From the NCBI GenBank assembly GCA_964016985.1, contig OZ024827.1, positions 18,681,489 through 18,745,488 of the forward strand: a stretch of DNA of 64,000 nt, read 5' to 3'. Both the position numbers and the translations under genes were made by a program. Of the stretch, positions 10,795-21,992 are shown piece after piece. The notes beneath the pieces are model-generated. The model was not told the origin of the DNA and made no database searches. It saw nothing but the letters and a program-made list of their open reading frames with translations. The stretch is from Anodontia alba (lineage: Eukaryota; Mollusca; Bivalvia; Lucinida; Lucinidae). Each line of letters begins with the position of its first letter. The stretch's first letter is position 1.

Positions 10795-10935
10795 TAGCGT
10801 CTTTAACGCAAAATTACAATTGAAAAACGTTTGTCATTAGCGATTTCAATGCATTTTTGCTATTGACAAACGTTTGTCAGTAGTGTTCTTTACGAAAACA
10901 CGCTATTGACAAACGTTTGTAATTAGCCGCTACCT
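10795..10935. repeat. Tandem repeat J, copy 2
   Basis: Three units around the palindrome GACAAACGTTTGTC, like 7615-7832. Repeat K starts about 75 bp downstream. Confidence 0.7.
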
Positions 10936-11011
10936 CGTTTTAACATTAATTATGATAGCTCTGCTTTCCTCTTTAATTGCGCAACGATGGGTCGGGTATC
11001 AGTCTTTATAA

Positions 11012-11198
11012 AGGTGCCGACCTAAACCATTTCATCGAAAGGTTGAGATCTGGTCTGCGTTCAATTAAGCGAACTATTCCAAACCTTACGTTCGTTTAAG
11101 ACAGTTTTCGGTGGACGGTAGCGAGTATCCGCAAACTAATCTCGTTATCTTTTGGCTCCACCAAACTGCGGCCTATGATTGTCCGTAACAAAAATATG
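11012..11198. repeat. Repeat K, copy 2
   Basis: Direct match to positions 1-205, starting at AGGTGCCGACCTAAACC and ending near TTGTCCGTAACA. Confidence 0.75.
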
Positions 11199-11549
11199 GA
11201 AATGTTTAGTGAAATTATATCATATATTCAATCCCTTATAAAATTGATAATTAATGATATAATGTTTTGGATTTAGTATCAAGTCTCGGCAACGAGAATT
11301 ACGGCTTCTCTCCAATTTCAAGTCACATAACACGGATTTACAATAACCGTTCAAAAGATGCAAAATTATTTAGTTTCGTTGAACGCAGCCCGGATGATAC
11401 GTCTTTGTTTGTGTTCTCCGAGGTTCAACTATTGAATTTCTCTTGATCTGTCTGTCAATATCTAAAACGTTTACCAATTTGGTTTACATGGAATCTTGTG
11501 ATGTTTTCAATAACTGAATTTGGTTACCTTCATGCAAGGCCCAGTTTGT
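11199..11549. other. Spacer, no feature seen
   Basis: Moderately AT-rich, with no supported exon or repeat. Confidence 0.4.
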
Positions 11550-11725
11550 TTGTTTTTTTTTTTTGTTTGTTTTGTTTTTTTTGTTTTTTTTCTTTTGTTT
11601 TTTTTTTTGTTGTTGTTTTTTTTTTTTTTTTGTTTGTTTTTTTTTGTTGTTTTTTTTTTTTTTTTTTTTTTTTTTGTTTTTTTTTGTTTTGTGTTTTTTT
11701 TTTTTTTTTGTTTTTTTTTTTGACA
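11550..11725. repeat. T/G low-complexity tract
   Basis: About 175 bp of T-runs broken by single Gs. Long frames on both strands (poly-Phe or poly-Lys) are artefacts of composition. Confidence 0.9.
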
Positions 11726-12020
11726 ATATTTGAACAGACGGTGACGAATTAGTGCCAGCAAAACCAAGTTACACATCCCGGTAGTTTTACTACTGTTCGT
11801 CCAAAGGCAACGGTACTTTGTAAGGCTTTTTGGTCCCACGAAGCATGTACGATAAAGTCTTTAAAAGTTGCCGTTCGATGAAAAGAACAAACAACGGAGT
11901 CTCGGATTTATTGAAACTCTTCACATTAATCTTTGGAAGGACACGGACCTACCAGGGTATCTCAGCAAAGACACATATAAGAACGACAATCGAAGCATCA
12001 CTTTCATTTGTACAACATTG

Positions 12021-12385
12021 TACAGTATAACCTCAAAGGCTCAAACCCGGATGGCTCGTTTACCCTGGATGATTCGAACTCTTTTTTTTCAATCCCTACA
12101 AAATCCTTCCAATAGCTCAAGAAAACAAATATTTAAGGATTTTTTTCTTATTTTATCATGGAATTGTATGTTGTTTGTACTCATTAGAATCTCCTCATCG
12201 AGGCGATTCTAATGAGTACACTCAACATACAATCATTGTGTAGAAAATCGAAAAAAATTCCCTAAATTATCGTTATTTGCTTCCTGAACTAGTGCCATGA
12301 TTAACCCTCAGTGGCTCGAACTACCCACGTCTCGAACAATTTTCTATGGTCCCAAAGATGTTCGAGCCACCGAAGTTCGACTGTA
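12021..12385. mobile_element. Hairpin element family B, copy 2
   Basis: Bounded by TACAGTATAACC and GTTCGACTGTA. The core runs ACTCATTAGAATCTCCTC, ATC, GAGGCGATTCTAATGAGTAC. It is alignable with 6171-6532 along its whole length. Confidence 0.82.
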
Positions 12386-12639
12386 GTTTGAAGGGCCCCA
12401 TAAACCCCTCCCTCCCTCTAGTACTGACTTAGTGTAACTCTGTTTTCCAAGATACGAGGGCAAGTCAATAAGTAACCAGCCTATCCATTTCCAACTGACC
12501 GAGACACCCACGATTTTCATGCCTTGTTTCAGTACATGTTTTAGGCCTGAGGGCAAAATTGCACCCTTATCGTGTCATTCACTCATAAGATATCGAATGT
12601 GAAAACTTGGCTAGCGATGCAAAAGCAAGCTTTTCGTCA

Positions 12640-13048
12640 AAAGTTGAGTACCGTGCTGTAATTCGGTACTTGTATTTGAAAGAGAAAACAGGTTAGGAAA
12701 TACATTGCGAGTTGATCAATGTTTATGGGTCTTCTGCACCATCGTATGCACAAGTTAAATTCTGGGTTGGGTAATTCAAACGCGGCAGAACGACTTTAGA
12801 AGAAGAAACCAGATCTGGACGCCCATCAGATGCCACCGATGAAGAAATGTGTAACAAAGTACGGGATCTGGTGTATTCTGATAAGCGAATTTAGGAGGAA
12901 GAAATAGCGAATGCATTACACATTTCACACGGTAGCGTTTCAACAATTTTCGCTTGGGTAAGCGCTAGCTAACAACTCATTTGGTCCCAAAATCCTCCCT
13001 TAGCGACGAGCAAATGGCAACCAGAGCATCAGTATACAGCGCATTGTT
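12640..13048 (+). pseudogene. Mariner transposase, N-terminal part
   Basis: This is the helix-turn-helix DNA-binding half. Recognisable pieces are VEYRAVIRYLYLKEKTG, GSSAPSYAQVKFWVG, FKRGRTTLEEETRSGRPSDA and EEEIANALHISHGSVSTIF. In-frame stops fall after KEKTG, after WVG and after SDKRI. Coding sequence resumes at 14378 after the LINE insertion. In mariner enzymes this region binds the terminal inverted repeats. Confidence 0.9.
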
Positions 13049-13475
13049 AGTTTAAACATATTTTATTTGCATTCTTCAATACAACATAGATATTCACAAG
13101 ACATGAAATAAAAACAGAATTAGAATGGGAGCATATAAATACTTATAAGATTCTTCTCCTGTAATATGTATTTATCAGCTGTTGATTTGATGGCAGTTGA
13201 TAGCCTAAGACAATATTCTACACATTTATTATACATAAGAAGATATTGCTAAATGATAAATATCATATTTCAGTATATATATAATAACTATATGGCATTT
13301 TGGAACAGAGAAAAGTTAAGAGCAAAAAAATAAAAGGAAAGCTACAAATTTTTTACAGTAATACCAGTGGAAACGTGTGCAAAGTGCCAATTCAAGGAGA
13401 AATATTGCAAAAATACATTACACAATATCGGAAAAAAAAATAGAATACTATAAGAAACAATTTTAGAGCGACTAA

Positions 13476-13710
13476 ATAATAATAATAATAATAATAACAA
13501 CAATAATAATAATAACAACACCAACAATAATAATAATACTAATAGTAACAATAATAATAATAATTATTATTATCATTATCATTATCATCATCACCACCAA
13601 CATCACAATTACCATCATCATCATCACTACCGCCGCCACCATTATCATTATTATCATCATCACTATCACCATCATCATCATCATCATCATTATCATTATT
13701 ATTATGAGCA
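13476..13710. repeat. Compound AAT/ATC microsatellite
   Basis: AAT and AAC triplets grade into ATC/ACC triplets. The tract sits in the 3' UTR of the LINE insert; long poly-Met/Ile frames here are artefacts. Confidence 0.9.
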
Positions 13711-13832
13711 GTAAATAGAGAAAATAGAGAGAGAGGGCACAAGCTTACATCGTTAACCAGGTTAGTGGATCAGAAATTTGTTACAGTAGCATTCGCAAAT
13801 AGTTTTCATGGTCTTATACACAATGTTGTACG

Positions 13833-14376
13833 TCAAAATCGCTTAGTTTCTATTGTAATTTTTTGGACTTTTTCAAAGATTATTTTGTTTGTTTCTACAG
13901 CTAGTGTTAACTCTCCTTGTAAGAGAAGATGTAAAGATGGGGTGTAATACAAAGAGATAGAGTTTAAGAGTTCGTTACGTTGAGCTTGGTATTTATGACA
14001 GTGAAAAAAAGAAATGCTGCGCATTTTCTACACTACCGCAACTACACAGAGGAGAGTCAGTAATATTTTTCATAAAAAGATCTAAATTTAGAGAACTACA
14101 GTTTGTACGTAAGCGAGTATGCAGGATCTGAGCTTTTCTGCTACCGGTGTAAAAATGTTGAGGCACTCGCGCTGTTTCTTTATTTAAGAAGTGTTTGAAG
14201 GAATTTAGTGTATTGTACTGGTGAAATTTAACAGGCAAATCGTTCCAGCTGCTAACTGTTGATGGCAAAAATGACTGGTAATACTGACTTGATTTTGTGT
14301 TAAAGGCTCTAAAATTGTTCGAGTTACGAAGGTTGTAACTGGAAATATTACTAATAGGTTCGGGAACGAGAGATGT
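13833..14376 (-). pseudogene. LINE reverse transcriptase C-terminus
   Basis: It matches the last ~180 residues of the intact frame at 43700-45403: SLVPEPISNISSYNLRN, FLPSTVSSWNDLP, FYTGSRKAQILHTRLRTNCS, then a Cys-His cluster (SPLCSCGSVENAQHFF). The end is FEKVQK...ETKRF before a stop. A frameshift lies near 14010, just after the Cys-His cluster. The catalytic RT core is absent. Confidence 0.9.
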
Positions 14377-14377
14377 T

Positions 14378-15030
14378 CATTGTTGAAGCGGTTAAGATCA
14401 AAGAAAGATGATTTCCTTTCACGTCTGGTGACTGTAGATGAGACCTGGGTCCATTCTTATGAGCCAGAGAATAAAGCTCAAAGTCGCCAGTGGGTAGGGC
14501 CGGGGTCTCCGTTGCCAAAGAAGTTCAAAACGCAACCCTCTGCTGGCAGGGTGATGGCAACTGTATTTTGGGACGCACAAGATCTTATTATGTTGGACTT
14601 TCTAGCAAAGAAAAGTACAACAACAGGTGCGTATTATGCAAAGTTGCTCGACCAACTGAGAACTGCGATCCGTGATAAAACGCCGAGGTAAACTCTCCAA
14701 AGGGATTCTGCTCCAACAGGACAAGGCAACACTTGCAAAACTGCAATGGATGCTGTTGAGCGGAAAGGGTACGAGCTAGTACCGCACCCCGCCTATATTC
14801 CCCGGACTTAGTTCCTAGTGACTATTTCCTCTTCCCAAACTTGAAAAAGGATATCCGTGGACGTCATTTCCGGTCCAATGAAGAAGTCGTGGCGGCAGTT
14901 GAGGAGTGGGTCGGAGACAAGGACCCTGGCTTCTTCAGTTCTGGGCTGATGGCACTGGAACACCATTTGTCCAAGTGCATCATATTAGAGGGCAATTACA
15001 TCGAAAAAGAAGGGATCGATCTCACCAGAA
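14378..15030 (+). pseudogene. Mariner transposase, catalytic part
   Basis: This is the DDE domain of a mariner (D,D34D) transposase. The first aspartate is in LVTVDETWVHSYEPENKAQS, the second in the LLQQDKA block, and the third in PDLVPSDYFLFPN, each in a different frame because of indels. The end is HFRSNEEVVAAVEEWV...LEGNYIEKE, the usual mariner C-terminus. Frameshifts after IRDKTPR and in the PDLVPSD block abolish function. Confidence 0.92.
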
Positions 15031-15067
15031 ATAAGTTAGGCTGTTTTTTTATTCACTCGCCCTCGTA

Positions 15068-15319
15068 CCTAAGTTGGTCTATGATCATTAGGAAAATAAC
15101 ATAAACATTAACTATGATCTAGTTCGAGAAGACTTTTTAACACACGCTGTCGAGATGGCAAAGAAAATTCTTAAAACTGCCCCGAAACAAACAACACATA
15201 TACGTAAATCGGGATCTCTGTTTTATTGAGACTAACAAACAAGCAAATAAAACATGGACGTATCTATTAAACCTTAACTCATATACGTAAGTTAAGCGTT
15301 CCATATATAAAAGGGACAT
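15068..15319. other. Spacer
   Basis: Nothing supported between the mariner and the next hairpin repeat. Confidence 0.4.
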
Positions 15320-15388
15320 TGGCAAAACGTGTAGACCCAGATCAGATGCCACAGACACTGGCGTCTAATCTGGTTCTACACTGTTTGC
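15320..15388. repeat. Hairpin repeat G, copy 2
   Basis: GTGTAGACCCAGATCAGATG pairs with GGCGTCTAATCTGGTTCTAC around a short loop. Confidence 0.7.
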
Positions 15389-15490
15389 CTGTCCAAAAGA
15401 TTAAGGTAGAAGAGCCACTAGGCGTAAATGGGTTAATAGGATCAAATGTCTATAAAACTTAAAAATAAAAAAAAAACAATAAGGCGGCAT

Positions 15491-15726
15491 CATCACAGAA
15501 AAAAGCCTATATAATGTTGAACCCCTTAAACCCAGTATTATAGTAAAACTGGGGTTTACAGGGGTATTCATTATTGCTATTATTTCTGCACGATGAGGCG
15601 GTTCTATCGAGTACCTATAATCTATGTTACTAGCAGAAATATGAATAATATCCGAATTTTGTCTGAAAATTTCCATTTTTGGTGATAAAATTTTCAGAAT
15701 ATTTGAATAGGCGTGTTTTCGTAATG
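15491..15726 (-). mobile_element. Family A, copy A9
   Basis: Reverse orientation with the left core arm deleted (TTTCTGCACGATGAGGCGG), so the copy is only 236 bp. Confidence 0.88.
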
Positions 15727-15987
15727 ATTAAGGTAACTGAATACACTTTGTAGAATTTCTGCCATTTCTGGCACAAAACGCAACCGTTTTGATTTCATGT
15801 TTGCTTCCTTATACACCGATTCCCAGGGCCGTAAAACCTTAATATCAAGAAACAAACACCGATTCCCTTCTGAAAAGAGGTCCTATCTTGAAGGTAAGAA
15901 TTTGCCCAAAATTGAGGAAATTATTTTCCTTTAGGGTATACACCTTCCCAGAAGGGAGGCAAAAACAGTTTTGGTAGAATCGGTTCT

Positions 15988-16096
15988 CATCATGAAAACA
16001 TGCCTATATAACTTTGACCTCCTTAAACCTCACTTTTATATAGTAAAATTGGGGTTTACAGGGGTACACATTATTTCAAATATATTGAAAACGACT
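15988..16096 (-). mobile_element. Family A, copy A10 (partial)
   Basis: It holds only the CATCATGAAAACATGCC end and the third hairpin. It stops at ACACATTATT and runs into CAAATATATTGAAAA and then unit S copy 1. Confidence 0.85.
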
Positions 16097-16785
16097 AGTC
16101 ACCAAAAGGCCTGTTTTATGAACACTTTAGATTTTCTTCTAACTTTGCCAGTTTATACTGTTATATATCGGTAGACATGTGACTAAATATCAAGTCAATC
16201 AGTAAATGTTCTTTATCCACATGCATGATAGAAGTGGGTGGGGTAATTCAATACGGTTGAGGGTCCATTGAATAAAATGTTATTTTATATTATTAGGATG
16301 CCTGATCGGAAAGAAATTGTTTTAGTCTGCTACATACACTTATGTACCTGATAGATCACGGCAATATTGGAATGGTACTGCTGTTAGTTTTGGTGGGATA
16401 CTCGCTTATAAGACATATCTAATTTTCAGCGATTTTCAATGCCCCACCTTTACACAAAACCACAACACGTTTGTATTTTTTGTGTGATCCAATAAAAAAA
16501 TGGCAGTTAAATAAAACATATAATGGACATTTCAGAATAATAGGGGATTTTTACTTCGCTGACTCATTTTTAAGTTGTCTGCCCTTGATATTGAACTTTT
16601 ATTTTCAATATAGGCTTATTTTACATTGACTTAATCAGTGCTCATACGAGGTATCATTTATAGCATCGCCCACTCAGAAAGTATATATAGCAATTTAGAA
16701 AAGGGAGTTTGTTGAGCATTCCGTAAGTTTCTGTGCTAAGGGCACAAATGAAGTGGGTGAGGGTAGTTTCACCTGGACTCCTAAA
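16097..16785 (+). repeat. Unit S, copy 1
   Basis: About 690 bp that reappears in reverse complement at 20898-21588. Shared blocks include GATCACGGCAATATTGG and AAGTTGTCTGCCCTTGAT. There is no reading frame. A family A end lies directly upstream in both copies. It could be the interior of a larger non-autonomous element. Confidence 0.85.
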
Positions 16786-16934
16786 CTTAGATGTTATTCT
16801 AGTTATAACATATATTGGAGATGCTTTTCTTTCCTGTAAGCAAAGCAAATGTGCGCACAACAGTGTTCATCGATGTAGGGGCATGCGTTTTGGAGCTGAA
16901 ACAAAAGGGCTAAGATTGTCCTGTATCGTTCAAC

Positions 16935-17545
16935 TGAGTACCAGACAAGTTTCGAGTCAGTTGGCCTTTCGGTTCCTTGGAAGAAGTTCGAAATTGTTTT
17001 CCAAGATAGCAGTTGTGGCAGCCGTCTTGGAATTCTGATTGGAATGATTTTAGCTACCTTTAATTTACAGATCACCCCGATACTTCCTACCAGGTTTCCA
17101 GTCAATTGACCTTTTGGTTCTTGAGAAGTTCAAAATAGAGTTGAGTTGCAAGATGGCAGCCATCTTTGACTTCTGATAAAATGAGTTTAACTGTTTTTGA
17201 TCTAAATGTCGTACCGATAATTTCTACCCGATTTCACTTCATTTGGCCTTTTGGTTCAGATGAAGAAGATCAAAATATTTTTTTCAAGACAGGTGCCAGC
17301 TTGGATTTTGGATCGGGCTAATTTTAACTAGTTTTAATCTACAAGTCACCCAGATACTTCCTACCAAGTTTGGAGACAGTTGACAGTTCGGTTCAGGAGA
17401 AGTTTAAATAAACTTTCAAAATGGCCGCCTGGTGGCCATCTTCTTGGATTTCCTATCAGAACGGTTTAGCTAATTTTAATCTAGAGGTCGCCCCGATGCG
17501 TCCTACCAAGTTGGAGTCGATTGGCACATGGGTATAGGAGGAGCT
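16935..17545. repeat. Tandem repeat, ~139-bp period, about four diverged units
   Basis: Landmarks recur at about 139-bp spacing: CGATACTTCCTACCAGGTTT near 17081, CTACCCGATTTCAC near 17223, CTTCCTACCAAGTTTGG near 17359 and CGTCCTACCAAGTTGG near 17498. Each unit also has CAAGATGGCAGCCATCTT-like sequence. Confidence 0.75.
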
Positions 17546-18281
17546 GACATTCAAAGCAACTGGCTGATGACGCACGACGCATAATAGACGACGCACATTG
17601 ACCGATCACAATAGCTCACAATGAGCACTTCGACTAATAAGTCCATGGTCAAGGGTCTGGTTTCTTTTTGTGTCATTTCTTGATACTCCTAAGTATTTGC
17701 ATCATCTATCTTTTGCCATATCAGCCATTTCCTATCACACTTATTTTTATTATCTTACCATGAAACATGTTTGGTTGTAAGCAAGGGCCATCATTTTTTT
17801 TTTTTTGCGATGGTTTTGTTGGAGGCTAAGCTTGTGATATAAGAATCGCATTAGAGGTGTCTATAGTAGGCGATGCATAGTGAACAGTAAGCCCTGTCAC
17901 CTAAATATTATGATATCAGACTATTTGTCACCTTAAAATGAAAAGTTGTTCACTTTGTGATCCTGCCAAAGACATGTTCAACGACTCATCGGACCTTAGT
18001 TAAAAATGAGACAGTGCAGAATTTTTACCAAAAGGTTAAAATCATCATTATGGTATCTGTATCATTGGTTCAAAAGACTTGCTTGAAAGCTTAGTTTCCA
18101 AACTTTTCAATATAATGTATATTAGATTGGCAGCTGCATAGTATCATTAGACACCATGCCCCAGATCAGATGTTTACAAATATTGTAGCCTGTATATATT
18201 GTTTGTATGCTTCTGGATAAATAAAAGCGCTATGAAAAGAAAATGTAAGCAGTTTTTATATATAACTAATTTATCTACATT
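17546..18281. other. Spacer, no feature seen
   Basis: Unique-looking AT-rich sequence. No exon is supported, although AATAAA occurs at about 18221. Confidence 0.4.
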
Positions 18282-18559
18282 CATTACGAAGCACGCCTAT
18301 TCAAATATATTGAAAATTTTACAACCAAAAAAGTAAAATTTTCAGATAAAAAAATTACGATACTTTTCATTATCCTGCTGAAAACAGAGATTGTGGGTAC
18401 TCGTTAGAACCGCCTCGGCGAGGCGGTTCTAACGAAAACCCATAATCTATGTTTTTTTAGCAAAATAAGAAAAATATTTTAAACTCCTGTAAACCCCAGT
18501 TTTACTATATAAAAGTGGGGTTTAAGGGGGTAAAATTATATAGGCGTGATTTCGTGATG
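18282..18559 (+). mobile_element. Family A, copy A11
   Basis: Full-length. The left end has lost AAA in ACGAAGCACGCC; the core stem is intact near its centre (centre base G). Confidence 0.9.
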
Positions 18560-18589
18560 CATCTGGGCTGCAGATATCTTAAAGTATCT

Positions 18590-18960
18590 ATCTTACTTTA
18601 TTATGGGTATAGTATCAGATTAATTTCATTTTGAAGTGCGAGTAGGACAGGGAATCGTTTATACCCCTGACATTTCAAGGTATATTATTCATAAATGGCG
18701 CAGCAGATTCGTTTCCGTTTAAGTAGGAGTCGGACAGGGAGTCATTTTCATCCCTAACATTTGACAGTATTCATTTTATAATGGACATTGAATCACTTTC
18801 ATTTATGGTGTTAGATGGGAGTCACTTTAGCCATAAACATTTGAAAGTATAATTATACTTTATAATAGGCATAGTACTGTATCGGATTCATTTCCTTGTG
18901 AGCAGGGGTGGGTCAAACGGAATCATTTTCGTCCGATCCATTTTTAACAAAACACGTCTT
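18590..18960. repeat. Diverged tandem repeat, ~100-bp period
   Basis: Three to four units share GATTCATTTCCTT, GGACAGGGAGTCATTTTCAT and ACATTTGAAAGTAT-like blocks. Confidence 0.6.
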
Positions 18961-19529
18961 CTTTGACATTTGTTTTGAGGGATAATTCTAAACTAAGATT
19001 TTTTCTATGTGAATCTTCTCAAATCACATTTAAATGATTTTATTTTCCTTCTTTACTTTGTCAGTCTATTACCTGATGCTTGATGAAAATATCACGGAAT
19101 TACAGATTCCTATCTCCACACTTTGCATACTATGTTTTACAAAGATTTATCTGTGACTATACAGAAACAGTTAAAAAAGACAAGCAAAGAAGAAAAACAA
19201 TTCTTAAAAATAGACGGTTGTAAAAAAAAATGAGGGGAAAATATATGATGTCACTATTATTTAAAATAGTTGGCAGCTAAACATTTTTTGGCAGTTGATT
19301 TAGAATTGTCACCTCAGCTGACTCTAAGGTTTTTTTTGCAATACAACTTTACTGAAAACATATTTATTTATATTCTGTTACTACAACTGCTTTTTTGAAC
19401 AGTCGTGTCTAAAGGTCAGTGTAATTTAGTCTTACAGATTCAATTCAAACCGGACAATACTGTAAATATGTTTCGAAAACAAAATGGACTTTTCAGATTA
19501 ATTCAAACTATATTTGGCATCTTCAAATA
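18961..19529. other. Spacer, no feature seen
   Basis: No supported gene or repeat. Confidence 0.4.
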
Positions 19530-20330
19530 CACTTGACATTATTTACTGTATTTATTTTTCTGTGGCCGATTCATCTGATAGAATATCAAGTTCTGTAAAG
19601 CTCGGATTGAAATTGAAAAAGCAAACGAAAAAAAAAATCCTACTTTCTCAAGACATCAATTCATTTGGTACATGTACATTTATTATACCTCATTCATATT
19701 CTTAAGCTATTTTAAGAATTTCAGTAATCGAGAGCATATCATATGCAGACTATTATTCTGACATGTTACCTTGTAATATTACCCTCTGTAGTAATATTAC
19801 TGTCTGACGTCACTTCTATCAAATTCTGTAAAGCTCGGATTGAAATTGTAAAAGCAAAACAAAAACAAAAAAAAAAAAAAAAAAAAACAATCCTACTTTC
19901 TCAAGACATCATTTCATTTGGTACATGTACATTTATTATACCTCATTCATATTCTTAAGCTATATTAAGAATTTCAGTGATCGAGAGAATAGCACAAACA
20001 GGATATTATTCTGTCATGTTACCCTGTAATATTATTCTCTGTAGTAATATTACTGTCTGACGTCACTTCAGTAAGCGCATTTCACATGCAGCGTAATTTT
20101 TCACTAATATCAGGTTTCCCTGCAATATTACCCTCGCAGGTAATATTACCCTCCGATGACGTCATAGCTGTAAGTTCAGCAATTGTTAGAATTTGGTATA
20201 ATAAAACAAGGGTTGCCCTTGTGCACGGGTAATATAAAGTTTTGTTCGCCATCGGCAGTTAATGTTATCCTCGGGCAATGCCTCAGGTAAAATTTTCTGC
20301 CTCGGGTGAACAAATGGTAATATTACCTCG
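19530..20330. repeat. Tandem repeat rich in TAATATTAC and TGACGTCA motifs
   Basis: A unit of about 230 bp with AAAGCTCGGATTGAAATTG and CTACTTTCTCAAGACATCA is present twice (about 19585-19740 and 19818-19975), with partial units after. The palindrome TAATATTAC occurs repeatedly (near 19770, 19791, 20044, 20139, 20318). CRE-like TGACGTCA or TGACGTCAC occurs near 19805, 20058 and 20157. Confidence 0.7.
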
Positions 20331-20332
20331 CA

Positions 20333-20587
20333 CATTACGAAAACACGCCTATTCAAATATATTGAAAACTTTACAACCAAAGAAAAGGAAAATTTTCAGA
20401 TAAAAAATTCTGATATTTTTCATAATTCTGCTCTAAACATAGATTGTGGGTACTCGTTACGAGTACCCACAATCTATGTTTTTGAGCAGAAATAAGAAAA
20501 ATAATGTATACCCCTGTAAACCCCAGTTTTAATATATAAAAGTGGGGTTGGAAGGGGTTAAAATTATATAGACGTGTTTTCATAATG
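20333..20587 (+). mobile_element. Family A, copy A12
   Basis: Both ends are present, but the central hairpin has collapsed to GTACTCGTTACGAGTAC; about 25 bp across the centre has been lost. Confidence 0.9.
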
Positions 20588-20618
20588 ACAAGGGCAATAT
20601 TGTTTGATAGCATCCTAG

Positions 20619-20897
20619 CATCACGAGCACATACCTATATTTTTTTACCCCCTTAAACCCCACCTTTATATAGTAAAACTGGGGTTTACAGGGGTATACA
20701 TTATTTTTCTTATTTCTGCTCAAAATATAGATTGTTGGTACTCGTTATAACCGCCTCGGCGAGGCGGTTCTAACGAGTACCCACAATCTATGTTTTGAGC
20801 AGAAATATAAAAAAAATATCAGAGTTTTTTATCAGAAAATTTTCAGCTTTTGGAGGTGAAATTTTCTATATATTTGAATAGGCATGTTTTCGTAATG
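20619..20897 (-). mobile_element. Family A, copy A13
   Basis: Full-length, reverse orientation, core nearly perfect. It abuts unit S copy 2 directly. Flanks are TAG on both sides. Confidence 0.9.
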
Positions 20898-21588
20898 TAG
20901 TTTAAGGGGTCTCAGTGAAACTACCCCACCCACTGCAGTTGTACCCTCAGCACAGAAACTTACAGAAACGATCCTTTTCTGAATGGATGCACATACTTTC
21001 TGAGTAAGCAATGTTATAAATAATACTTAATATGAGTATAGATTCAGTCGATATAAAATAAGTCTATATTGAAAATAAAAAGTCAAAATCAAGGGCAGAC
21101 AACTTAAAATGGGTCTAAGCAGAAAAAATCCCCCATACTTCTGAAACGTCGATTATATGTTTTATTCAACTGCCAAATATCTTTAGGATCACATTAAAAA
21201 TAAAAACATGTTGTGGTTTTGCGTAAAGTTGGGGCATTGAAAATCGCTGAAAATTAGGTATGTCTTATAAGCGAGTATCTAAGCAAAACCGACAGCAGTT
21301 CCATCCCAATATTGCCGTGATCTATCAGGTACATTAAGTGTATGTAGCAGACTAAACAATTTGTTTCCGATCAGGCATCCTAATAATATATAATAACATT
21401 TCAGTCAAAGAACCCTCAACCGTATTGAATTACCCTACCCACTTTCATCATGCATGTGGTTAAAGAACATGTTAGTGATTGACTTGATATTTAGTCACAT
21501 GCTGGCGATACATAGTAAAGTATAAATTTGCAAAGTTAGAAAAAAATCTAAAGTGGCCATAAAACAGGCCTTATGGAGACTGGTCCTT
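20898..21588 (-). repeat. Unit S, copy 2
   Basis: Reverse complement of 16097-16785 with scattered substitutions and indels. It is bounded by A13 at left and A14 at right. Confidence 0.85.
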
Positions 21589-21591
21589 TTG

Positions 21592-21838
21592 CAACCGTAA
21601 AAGGAAAATTTTCAGATAAAAAATTCTGATATTATATAAATTTCTGCTCAAAACATAGATTGTGGGTACCCGTTAGAACTGCCTCGGCGAAGCGGTTCTA
21701 ACGAGTATCCACAATCTGTGTTTTTTTAGCAAAATAAGAGAAATAAATAATACCCCTGTGAACCCCGGTTTGACTATATAAAAGTGGGGTTCAAGGGGGG
21801 GGGGGGGGTCAAAAATTTAAAGGCGTGTTTTCGTGATG
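21592..21838 (+). mobile_element. Family A, copy A14 (left end missing)
   Basis: It begins at the GGAAAATTTTCAGATAAA block immediately next to unit S and runs to the normal CGTGATG end. A G-run interrupts the right half. Confidence 0.88.
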
Positions 21839-21992
21839 AGATAAGCCTGCGCATTCGCATAGTCTGATCAGAATCTTCACTGGGCGCATTTTTGATAGCC
21901 AAGGTTGCAAAGTTTCTTATCGGACTTTTTTTTTTTATCAAAGGCTCTTATCAGACTAAGCGGAGGCGCAGGCTGATTTGAGTTATCGTTGG
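21839..21992. repeat. Repeat H
   Basis: GCATAGTCTGATCAGAATC and its inverted partner CTCTTATCAGACTAAGCGG, then GCGCAGGCTGATTTGAG. Confidence 0.65.

Larger units (their letters stand above)
13049..14377 (-). mobile_element. 5'-truncated LINE (jockey/CR1-like) inserted in the mariner
   Basis: The insert is flanked by an exact 7-bp target duplication CATTGTT (13042-13048 and 14378-14384). On the minus strand it carries an RT C-terminus and then a 3' UTR with trinucleotide repeats. It ends AATAAAATATGTTTAAAC, the same terminus as the LINE at 43750-46124. Severe 5' truncation is typical of LINE integration. Confidence 0.92.
12455..15065 (+). mobile_element. Mariner transposon (dead) with nested LINE
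   Basis: The terminal inverted repeats match over about 28 bp: CGAGGGCAAGTCAATAAGTA at left, and the complement of the right end gives CGAGGGCGAGTGAATAAAAA. Both are bordered by TA, the mariner target. Without the insert at 13049-14377 and its 7-bp duplication the element is about 1.28 kb, the usual mariner size. The transposase is broken by stops, frameshifts and the insertion, so the copy cannot move itself. Confidence 0.93.

Noticed and set aside
11484..11839. Long lysine-rich or phenylalanine-rich frames, also at 8403, 40661, 40836, 45680 and 52966
   Set aside because: They are translations of T/G or A/C low-complexity tracts, open on both strands because of composition only.
13472..13742. 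Methionine/isoleucine and Asp/Asn-rich frames
   Set aside because: Trinucleotide microsatellite inside the LINE 3' UTR.
19769..20330. Integrated circular DNA virus origin
   Set aside because: TAATATTAC is repeated, but no origin-type stem-loop around it and no replication-protein gene; tandem duplication explains the copies.
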